DNA of 15,892 nucleotides from Bacteroidota bacterium (GTDB taxonomy: Bacteria; Bacteroidota; Bacteroidia; Bacteroidales; CAJPTX01). Shown here in pieces: positions 7,636-13,358 of the stretch. The stretch spans positions 1 to 15,892 of the forward strand of contig PDRH01000128.1 in the NCBI GenBank assembly GCA_002748015.1. The letters run 5' to 3'. Positions within the stretch are counted from its first letter, which is position 1. Each line of letters opens with the position of its first letter. The position numbers and the translations under genes were made by a program. The notes below the pieces were generated by a model. That model saw nothing but the letters and a program-made list of their open reading frames with translations. It was not told where the DNA came from and searched no databases.

Positions 7636-8940
7636 CTAGTAGTCTACTCGTATAATCTCTATTCGGCGCTTGTTCACCTCAACGACCTTGAGCTTCAAGC
7701 CACCGACCTCCAGCTCCTCCCCACGGGTTGGGAAGCGCCCTAGCTGCTCGAGCACCAAGCCCGCCAGCGTCTCAGACTCCCCCCGTACCTCATCGAGGGC
7801 ATGAATGCTTAGCCCCAGCACCTTGCAGAGGTCGTTTATCTGTATCTTCGCCTCAAAGCGAATGGCCCGCTCACCTATACGGGTGTAGAGCCGCTCCCTG
7901 TCGTCGCTCTCGTCCTGTATCTCCCCGAAGACCTCCTCGAGCACATCCTCTAGGGTTACAATGCCGCTCGTCCCGCCGTACTCATCTACAACCACCGCGA
8001 AGTGGATGCGTTCCTGCTGGAACTCGTAGAACAGCGCACCCAGCCGCTTATTCTCCGGCACGAACATCGCCGGGCGCAGCAGACGCACCCAGTCGAAATC
8101 ATTCCCCCTATCGATGTAGGGGAGCAGATCCTTGATGTAGAGTACCCCCTCCACCTTGTCGAAGCTCTCCCGGTAGGCCGGTATGCGCGAATAGCCGCTC
8201 TCGAGCATGAGCGCCTTCAGCGTGGCGTAGTCCTCATCTATGTCTACCCCCACGGCATCTATCCGCGGCTTCATTATCTCCGACACCTCTATGCTACCGT
8301 AGTCGACGATGCGCTTGAGCATAGCCTGGTCCTCTATCTGCCCCTTGGTTATCTCGAGGGCATCGCCCAAGTCCTCCATCGAGAGGGAGGACTCCCGCTG
8401 CGCCATATGCTCGTTGATGCGCGACACCGTCCCGGCCATCAGCAGCGAAAACGGCTTCAGCACCACGTAGAGCGAGTACAAGGGCCTAGCCACGTACTGC
8501 AGGTAGAGCAGCGGCTTGGCCGTCCCCAGCAGCTTGGGTAGCACCTCCCCGAAGAGCAGGATTAGGAACGTAATGAGCACCACCTGCACGACGAAACCCA
8601 AAACGGGAGAATCCTCAAAGGAGAAGAGGCCATCCGTAATGAAGGCCGAGAGGATAACGATCCCGATATTAACGAGGTTATTCGTTATGAGAATGGTCGC
8701 CAGCAATCTATTCTGATTAGCCAGCATCTGCAGCGAGAGCTTATAGCTCTGCACCCGCTCCTCATCCCGCCGCATGTCGTCGTAGTCGGCCGGCTTGAGC
8801 GAGAAGGCCGCAGCCTCTGCCCCCGATATGAAGGCCGACGTCAAAAGGAGCAAGCCCAGCACCAGCATCGCCAGCGCCACGCCCAGCGTCGGGGCGTAGA
8901 GCTGCACCAGCAGCAAGTTTACTATATCACCTACCTGCAA
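7636..8940 (-). CDS. gldE: GldE, CorC/HlyC-type CBS-domain membrane protein
   Basis: Inner-membrane protein of 434 residues with a DUF21 (CNNM) transmembrane domain (about 18-180), including the AFISGAEAAAFSL segment (36-48) and the GEVLPKLL motif (131-138), then two CBS domains (about 218-275 and 285-338, with the typical DEYGGTSGIVTLEDVLEEVFGEI), and a C-terminal CorC_HlyC domain (about 350-432). Many relatives are linked to magnesium/cobalt handling. Next to gldD the Bacteroidetes form is called GldE and is thought to support GldD; overexpressed GldE partly rescues some gldD mutants in F. johnsoniae. The start is uncertain: the frame is closed by TAG two codons upstream and the first usable codon is TTG at 8940, which fits the family N-terminus; the next Met is residue 25, inside the first membrane helix. 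It begins 35 nt after ssb. Confidence 0.9.
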   Translation of the reverse strand: MQVGDIVNLLLVQLYAPTLGVALAMLVLGLLLLTSAFISGAEAAAFSLKPADYDDMRRDEERVQSYKLSLQMLANQNRLLATILITNNLVNIGIVILSAFITDGLFSFEDSPVLGFVVQVVLITFLILLFGEVLPKLLGTAKPLLYLQYVARPLYSLYVVLKPFSLLMAGTVSRINEHMAQRESSLSMEDLGDALEITKGQIEDQAMLKRIVDYGSIEVSEIMKPRIDAVGVDIDEDYATLKALMLESGYSRIPAYRESFDKVEGVLYIKDLLPYIDRGNDFDWVRLLRPAMFVPENKRLGALFYEFQQERIHFAVVVDEYGGTSGIVTLEDVLEEVFGEIQDESDDRERLYTRIGERAIRFEAKIQINDLCKVLGLSIHALDEVRGESETLAGLVLEQLGRFPTRGEELEVGGLKLKVVEVNKRRIEIIRVDY

Positions 8941-8975
8941 AACCTATACGCTTTGGTACGCACTCCTCCCCCACC

Positions 8976-9446
8976 CTAGAAGGGGAAGGCCTCACCGTTC
9001 GGTAGCACATAGCTACCATCCGCCTCGTTGAGCTGCATGCCACCCTGCGACCCCTCCGGCATACCACCCTGCACGCCCGCCGACGGATTTGCCCCCTCAA
9101 CTCCACCCGGCCTCGGTGAGCCTCCCACGAAATGGAAGGTATCCCCAGCGATTTCCGTTGCGTAGTGCTTCTGCTGCTGCTCATCCACCCACTGCCGGTA
9201 GCGGATACGCCCCTCGATGTAGAGCTGCTGCCCCTTGCGAACATGCTGCTCAATGACCCGGCAGATTGACCCCCAGAAGACTACGGTGTGCCACTCCGTC
9301 TGCTCCTGCCTATTGCCCTGCTTATCCCTGTAGTGCTCCGTCGTGGCAAAGCGGAAGCGAGCACGCGCCCGGCTATTCCCCTCGAAGTACTGTATCTCCG
9401 GATCAGCCCCCACGCGGCCCAGTAGTATCACCCTGTTTACACCCAT
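8976..9446 (-). CDS. ssb: Single-stranded DNA-binding protein
   Basis: Coats single-stranded DNA during replication, repair and recombination. The OB fold covers residues 1-108: NRVILLGRVGADPEI (4-18), the FRFATTEHY strand, EQTEWHTVVFWG (48-59) and KGQQLYIEGRIRYRQW. A flexible Gly/Pro/Gln-rich linker follows (about 109-145). The extreme C-terminus is GEAFPF: the terminal Pro-Phe that docks SSB partners is kept, but the usual run of aspartates is reduced to one Glu, with other acidic residues further back (E141, D143). It is the first gene of the long minus-strand cluster. No exact TAnnTTTG box is found upstream; the closest is TACCTTCG at 9469-9476 on the minus strand, a weak candidate. Confidence 0.95.
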   Translation of the reverse strand: MGVNRVILLGRVGADPEIQYFEGNSRARARFRFATTEHYRDKQGNRQEQTEWHTVVFWGSICRVIEQHVRKGQQLYIEGRIRYRQWVDEQQQKHYATEIAGDTFHFVGGSPRPGGVEGANPSAGVQGGMPEGSQGGMQLNEADGSYVLPNGEAFPF

Positions 9447-9512
9447 AGTATCTCCATAATGCTTTGCGCGAAGGTACTATTTTAGCGGGAAAACAAGGAG
9501 GGGAAAATCAAG

Positions 9513-9530
9513 AGCATTGGGCACAATGCT
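9513..9530 (-). terminator. Weak hairpin after the AAA/PD-(D/E)XK gene
   Basis: A 7-bp perfect inverted repeat (AGCATTG / CAATGCT, 4-nt loop) starts 4 nt after the stop codon of the gene at 9535-11166. On the minus strand it is followed by CTTGATTTT, a poor U-tract. It may be a weak terminator separating that gene from ssb. The short stem and broken T-run keep confidence low. Confidence 0.35.
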
Positions 9531-9534
9531 AACC

Positions 9535-11166
9535 CTACTCCTCCCCCACCTCCAGCGCCATCACCTCCTCGTAGCCCATCTCCTCAAACTCCACCCCGCC
9601 ATGCCCATCGAACACCGCCCCCACGCAGATCACAGGCTTCTCCACCCCCTCCAGGCGCCGGCCGTAGCGCTTCCTCTTTATCTGCTGCAGCGCCGATAGC
9701 GGCGTATTGCTCCCCTGCCCCTTCGGCCGCTTGAGTTTCATCTCGAAGATGTAGATGGCCCCCGCCGCCTCCACCTCGCAGTCAGAACGTCCCATGGCCG
9801 ACGGTCGCTCCACCTGCACCGGCTCCTCGAGCATCGTCAGCACCACGTACATCGCATTGCGGAAGTTCGACTCCCGGATAGGGTTGCCCTCCTCCGCATC
9901 CATGTAGGGCACTCCCGCCAGGATGGGGTCCACCGCCCCCATGAAACCCTTGATATCACCCGCATCTAGGAAACCACGCAGACGCTCCATGAGCTTGAAG
10001 CGTACACCCTCCTTCCAGCCCAGCAGCTTCGACCCCATCATCCACGCAAGCGTCGTACGGATCTCCCTATTGGGAAAGGCTACCAAAAAGGTGCTATCAT
10101 CGATGGCTTTCTTTATGGTCAAATAGCCAGTTTGGTAAAGCATTGCGATAGGCGTCCCATCGGTAACGGGCTGCGTAGAGATTTCATGCCGTTTTACGAC
10201 CACCCCCTCCTCTAGCTTCCTGGCATCCAACACCTGCTGCGATAGTAAATGCTGCAGGACGCTTGGAGTACCTGTCTTCATCCAGTAGCAATCCAAATAC
10301 TTAGAATCCAACGCCTGCATGAGACCGAAAGGATTGTAGATATGCTGTCCATGGGGGGTGAAGCAATAGCCATCATATAGGTTTCTCAGACGCTCTAAGG
10401 CTTCATCTCTGCTACAACCCAGCTGGCCAGCCAATGCCTCTAAATGATCTGGGAACAAGGCCACTATATCCTCCTCAGTGAAACCGCACACTGTGGACCA
10501 CCCATCATCTAGACTTATATTCCGGATATTATTCAAGCCGCTGAAGAGGGTTAACTGGGAGAACTGGCTCACCCCGGTAAGCATACCAAAGTGGATATAC
10601 TCATCGTTATCCTTGAGGTTCATGTAGACCGAGCGCAAGATCTCGCGATACACCTCATGTAGCTCCCGTTTCTCCGGGCTTAGCGTCTGTAGCAATGGCA
10701 CATCGTACTCATCCACCAGGACCACCACCCGACGCTTATACTTACGGTGTAGCACCTTCAGCATCCGGGCAAAACGAATGTTAGGACGCTTATACTTGCT
10801 GGTATCAACATCATACGCCTCATCCAGGTCATCAAACTGTTCCTCAAGTAAGAGTGCGATTTCATCCGCCTCCCGCCCATCACAACCCGCCATGCTCAGC
10901 TTCACCACCGGGTGCTCCACCCACTCCTCCCCGCTCTCCCGCTGCAGGGCCTCGAGCTTCAGCCCGCGGAACAGATCCTCACGCCCCCGGAAGTAGCACT
11001 CGAGCGTCGACAGCAACAGGCTCTTGCCGAAGCGCCGGGGACGGCTCAGGAAATGGTACTTCGGCCGGTGCGCCAGGTGCCACACCATGTCCGTCTTGTC
11101 CGCGTAGGCGTAGCCCCGCTCACGTATCTCCGGGAAGTTCTGTATCCCTATCGGCAGCTGCTGCAT
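9535..11166 (-). CDS. AAA-ATPase-like / PD-(D/E)XK nuclease-like protein
   Basis: Cytoplasmic protein of 543 residues belonging to the widespread Bacteroidales family with an N-terminal AAA-ATPase-like domain (PF09820 type) and a C-terminal PD-(D/E)XK domain (PF08011 type). Visible are the N-terminal YAYADKTD segment (19-26), a P-loop-like RPRRFGKSLLL (42-52), a Walker B-like VVVLVDEYDVPLL (147-159), FRNAMYVVLT (435-444), and nuclease-core residues in SDCEVE (D462) and IYIFEMKLKR (E475, K477) followed by a QQIK helix (494-497). The biological role of this paralogous family is not established; mobile, defence or regulatory roles are only guesses. GGAGGA lies 8 nt before the ATG at 11166. GC content falls from about 65% at both ends to about 48% at 10081-10860, unlike its neighbours. 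It stands alone between a promoter and a weak terminator. Confidence 0.88.
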   Translation of the reverse strand: MQQLPIGIQNFPEIRERGYAYADKTDMVWHLAHRPKYHFLSRPRRFGKSLLLSTLECYFRGREDLFRGLKLEALQRESGEEWVEHPVVKLSMAGCDGREADEIALLLEEQFDDLDEAYDVDTSKYKRPNIRFARMLKVLHRKYKRRVVVLVDEYDVPLLQTLSPEKRELHEVYREILRSVYMNLKDNDEYIHFGMLTGVSQFSQLTLFSGLNNIRNISLDDGWSTVCGFTEEDIVALFPDHLEALAGQLGCSRDEALERLRNLYDGYCFTPHGQHIYNPFGLMQALDSKYLDCYWMKTGTPSVLQHLLSQQVLDARKLEEGVVVKRHEISTQPVTDGTPIAMLYQTGYLTIKKAIDDSTFLVAFPNREIRTTLAWMMGSKLLGWKEGVRFKLMERLRGFLDAGDIKGFMGAVDPILAGVPYMDAEEGNPIRESNFRNAMYVVLTMLEEPVQVERPSAMGRSDCEVEAAGAIYIFEMKLKRPKGQGSNTPLSALQQIKRKRYGRRLEGVEKPVICVGAVFDGHGGVEFEEMGYEEVMALEVGEE

Positions 11167-11173
11167 GATCCTA

Positions 11174-11180
11174 TCCTCCT
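11174..11180 (-). promoter_or_regulatory. Strong Shine-Dalgarno of the AAA/PD-(D/E)XK gene
   Basis: AGGAGGA on the minus strand, 7 nt before the ATG at 11166. It fixes the start of that gene and is unusually strong for this window, where most genes have weak or no recognisable ribosome-binding sequence. Confidence 0.7.
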
Positions 11181-11206
11181 ATCCATTTACCCCCGCTCCC
11201 ATAGCG

Positions 11207-11214
11207 CAAAGATA
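11207..11214 (-). promoter_or_regulatory. Probable -7 promoter box of the AAA/PD-(D/E)XK gene
   Basis: On the minus strand TATCTTTG matches the Bacteroides -7 consensus TAnnTTTG exactly. No TTTG lies exactly at the -33 position; a TTTC about 22 nt upstream is the nearest. The 5' leader would be about 35 nt. The 16-bp tandem repeat starts about 26 nt upstream of the box, where regulators could bind. Confidence 0.45.
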
Positions 11215-11240
11215 GCGAAAAATCGCCAAGGGTGCGGAAA

Positions 11241-11296
11241 AGGGCAGGGAGCGAAGAGGGCAGGGAGCGAAGAGGGCAGGGAGCGAAGAGGGCAAA
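11241..11296. repeat. 16-bp tandem direct repeat, about 3.4 copies
   Basis: Three perfect copies of AGGGCAGGGAGCGAAG lie at 11241-11256, 11257-11272 and 11273-11288, followed by a partial copy (AGGGCA, 11289-11294). The array lies between the terminator of the porin gene and the promoter of the AAA/PD-(D/E)XK gene. Perfect short repeats like this can change copy number by slippage. Confidence 0.9.
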
Positions 11297-11331
11297 GCAC
11301 CCCGCGAAAAAAATGGTCACTTTCACTCCAC

Positions 11332-11361
11332 AAAAAAAAGCCGCACCCCTCAGGGTGCGGC
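11332..11361 (-). terminator. Rho-independent terminator of the porin gene
   Basis: On the minus strand a perfect 9-bp GC-rich stem (GCCGCACCC / GGGTGCGGC) with loop TGAG is followed at once by eight T residues. It lies 22 nt after the porin stop codon and is the clearest intrinsic terminator in the window. Confidence 0.93.
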
Positions 11362-11383
11362 CCATATCATGCGCGTAGCTAAA

Positions 11384-12739
11384 CTACTTGTTCACGCTGA
11401 AGTTGAAGCTCGGGCTGAAGGTAGCCGTCAGAGCAAATGCCATGGGCACCTTGTTGTAGTCGTCAAGACCAGGAGCTGCGATGCCATTCAGGTTGGCAGC
11501 CGTCTTCGAAGCGAAGTTCAGGTTGAGCTCAGCACCCAGCTTGAACCACTCCTTGAACTGGTAGCCCAGCTCGAGGTCAAGAGCTGCACCCATGCTCTTA
11601 CCGAGGTCATCACCCTTATCATCTACCAGACCCTCATTTTCCATTATCTGAGCGAAGTTCATCGTCAGCGAGGAGGAGAAAGCCTTGTAGCCATAGCTCA
11701 GGCCGATGCTCTCGTTGAAGAGGCCACGACCACCGATAGCCTTGTCGCTGCAGAAGCCGATACCCTCATCGCCCTGGTTACCACCCCAGATGCGCTCAAA
11801 TGCACCATACTTGTCAGCATCATCACCATTCTTGGAGAGCATGAAGAAACCTACATTGGCCTTCAGACCATCGATGATCTTGATCCCAACGTTCAGGTCG
11901 AGGCTGTAGGCACCAATCTTGATGTCATCGCCATTGGCCGGGTTCACGAAGCCGGGCTTCTTACCGAACTGGTAGTAGAAATCCAGGTAACCATCTACGA
12001 TGCCAGCAAAAGCGAAGTTCGCACCGAAGTTGATGTTGGAGAGGTTGTAGAAGTCAGATGCCAGAACTGTCGGCGTGGCTGCAGTCGCAGGGAGCTCCGC
12101 ATTCTTCAGGTTGCTCGTGTAGAAAGCGTGCAGACCGATCATGTCGTTAATCTGGTAGCTGAGCTTCAGGGCATTGTGGTAGAATGCACCGTTCTTCATG
12201 TAGTCAGCACCGTTCTGGTGTAGCACCGTGGTGAAGCCAACATAGAAGCCGCTCTTTGCATAGCTCAGGCGCATTGCCTCAACGGTCTGATCCCAGATCC
12301 AGTCGTGGTTAGCCAGGCCAACGCCCATGCGACCGCCACGCAGGTGAAGACCATCGATGAACTCTACGTCACCCCAAGCCTCATCTACATTGATGGCCAT
12401 GCCAGCTCGCTCGATGCTAATCTTGGTCTGCACCCCCTTGTAGGAGAAGTCGAAGCCCATGCTGGCGCTGTAATCGCCGTACACGCCCATGGGGAGATCC
12501 TTCATCTTGCCGTCCTTGTCCGCTTCCTGCATCTTCGCCAGGCCAGACTTGTCGAACTTCACGGTACCCTCAACCTCGCCGGAAAGGCCGAAGTTCATCG
12601 GGTATACCTTCTTTACCTCGGGTGCGGGTGCTTCTGCTGCCTCTTCCTGCGCGAGGGCTACATTCGGCCCCATGGCCATAGCCAGGAACGCCATGCAGAA
12701 CGCGCTGGCGCCGGCCATTTTGTGGAAACTCTTTTTCAT
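11384..12739 (-). CDS. Outer-membrane beta-barrel (porin-like) protein
   Basis: Exported protein of 451 residues that I do not recognise beyond its class. It has a signal peptide (basic MKKSFHK, hydrophobic core, predicted cleavage after NVALA at residue 30), then a short acidic, Pro/Ala-rich segment (QEEAAEAPAPE). The rest is rich in glycine and aromatic residues and shows the alternating hydrophobic pattern of amphipathic beta strands, for example GVYGDYSASMGFDFSYKG and LKLSYQINDMIGLHAFY, ending in FSPSFNFSVNK. There is no plug domain or TonB box, so a non-TonB porin is inferred. Codon use is more restricted (many AAC, AAG, GGC) than in neighbours, suggesting high expression. This agrees with its good promoter, roughly 80-nt leader and strong terminator. 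It is a single-gene transcript. Confidence 0.75.
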   Translation of the reverse strand: MKKSFHKMAGASAFCMAFLAMAMGPNVALAQEEAAEAPAPEVKKVYPMNFGLSGEVEGTVKFDKSGLAKMQEADKDGKMKDLPMGVYGDYSASMGFDFSYKGVQTKISIERAGMAINVDEAWGDVEFIDGLHLRGGRMGVGLANHDWIWDQTVEAMRLSYAKSGFYVGFTTVLHQNGADYMKNGAFYHNALKLSYQINDMIGLHAFYTSNLKNAELPATAATPTVLASDFYNLSNINFGANFAFAGIVDGYLDFYYQFGKKPGFVNPANGDDIKIGAYSLDLNVGIKIIDGLKANVGFFMLSKNGDDADKYGAFERIWGGNQGDEGIGFCSDKAIGGRGLFNESIGLSYGYKAFSSSLTMNFAQIMENEGLVDDKGDDLGKSMGAALDLELGYQFKEWFKLGAELNLNFASKTAANLNGIAAPGLDDYNKVPMAFALTATFSPSFNFSVNK

Positions 12740-12826
12740 CGTGTGTAATCGTTATTGGTTAACACTTCTCGTTTCGCTACGTTCAGCGGGGGGATCGCAA
12801 CCCCTACCCGCCTCCATTTTGCATCC

Positions 12827-12857
12827 CAAATGTACAAGAAAAACGGTTAACGCCAAA
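12827..12857 (-). promoter_or_regulatory. Bacteroides-type promoter of the porin gene
   Basis: On the minus strand TTTG (12857-12854), a 19-nt spacer and TACATTTG (12834-12827) match the Bacteroidetes primary sigma-factor promoter (TTTG at -33, TAnnTTTG at -7) in both boxes and spacing. Transcription would start near 12820, giving a leader of about 80 nt before the ATG at 12739. Confidence 0.8.
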
Positions 12858-13033
12858 TCGATAGTACGGAAATAGCGTAACCCTGGCTCGTTCGGTACAT
12901 TACACGCCAAGCCGGACAGAATAGAAACATTAATCGCTGAAAAAGAGGAATATAGACCCTTTCATAGCCGAAAAAACGCCTGAGGGTTGGCGAATTCGGT
13001 CGCCTTTCCATTTTATACCCTTTCTAACTTATA

Positions 13034-13093
13034 CGCCCCCCATCTGCCATCGGGGGCGCACGTGTGGGCGCACGTAGGCGGTGCTTGTCCGCC
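13034..13093. repeat. Cluster of small GC-rich inverted and direct repeats
   Basis: A 7-bp inverted repeat (CGCCCCC at 13034-13040 with GGGGGCG at 13052-13058), two copies of GGGCGCACGT (13054-13063 and 13066-13075) with a 12-bp period, and a 5-bp hairpin (GGCGG/CCGCC, 13077-13093) follow one another. None is followed by a T-run. They may be regulatory or simply low-complexity sequence. Confidence 0.55.
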
Positions 13094-13199
13094 CGTCCGG
13101 GGACTTCTTGAACGCGCAAAGGCAGGATTCAGTACATCTAGAAGCCTGGGTTTTCTATCTATCTTTCAAACAAGCAGTTAAAGAGGCTTTGAACAGCAC

Positions 13200-13258
13200 C
13201 CGCGTAGGGGGCCCCTCCGAATTTCGTCTAGAGAAATTCGGAGGGGCCCCCTACGCGG
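13200..13258. repeat. Perfect 26-bp inverted repeat with 7-nt loop
   Basis: The left arm at 13200-13225 (starting CCGCGTAGGGGGCCCC, ending GAATTTC) is the exact reverse complement of the right arm at 13233-13258. The loop GTCTAGA includes the palindrome TCTAGA. Each arm also contains the self-complementary GGGGCCCC. There is no T-run on either side, so it is not a standard terminator. It lies 101 nt upstream of the likely start of the PAS sensor gene and would fold into a very stable hairpin in a transcript from either strand. Confidence 0.95.
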
Positions 13259-13358
13259 AAGGGAGGCGCAAGGTGGGGATTCTGCCCGTGGCCCCATGGG
13301 GGAATTCACTTTCGGGGAAAAAAACTATTTTTACACCCAAATTCTAGGGGTACAGGGT

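Larger units (their letters stand above)
12740..13358. other. Divergent intergenic region without a convincing gene
   Basis: This 619-bp stretch lies between the porin (minus) and the PAS sensor (plus). It holds the porin promoter and leader at its left end, small GC-rich repeats and hairpins at 13034-13093, and the 26-bp perfect inverted repeat at 13200-13258. No complete Bacteroides-type promoter was found for the plus-strand gene; TATCTTTC at 13160-13167 and TATTTTTA at 13326-13333 are one-mismatch -7 candidates without a -33 box. Two short open frames here look accidental. No tRNA-like fold or CRISPR repeat was seen. Confidence 0.6.

Noticed and set aside
11241..11296. Tandem repeat as a CRISPR array
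   Set aside because: The copies are directly joined with no spacers, the unit is only 16 bp, and no cas gene is present.
11369..12223. 284-codon plus-strand frame opposite the porin gene
   Set aside because: The minus-strand gene has a signal peptide, promoter and terminator; the plus frame reads through that terminator hairpin at its start and has biased, non-domain-like composition.
12987..13181. 64-codon plus-strand open frame in the divergent region
   Set aside because: No ribosome-binding sequence, promoter or known domain; it overlaps small repeats. Kept as non-coding.
13200..13258. Long palindrome as a rho-independent terminator or invertible promoter
   Set aside because: Neither strand has a T-run after the stem, and the 7-nt loop is far too short to be the invertible segment between recombinase sites.
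13081..13347. 88-codon plus-strand open frame running through the long palindrome
   Set aside because: It starts with no ribosome-binding site, reads through both arms of the inverted repeat and has no recognisable domain. It is more simply explained as an accidental frame in GC-rich intergenic DNA.
13296..13358. ATG at 13296 as start of the PAS sensor
   Set aside because: The extra 21 residues are not membrane-protein-like and the ATG lies inside a CCCCATGGGG palindrome; the ATG at 13359 gives a normal basic N-terminus before the first helix. Not fully excluded.
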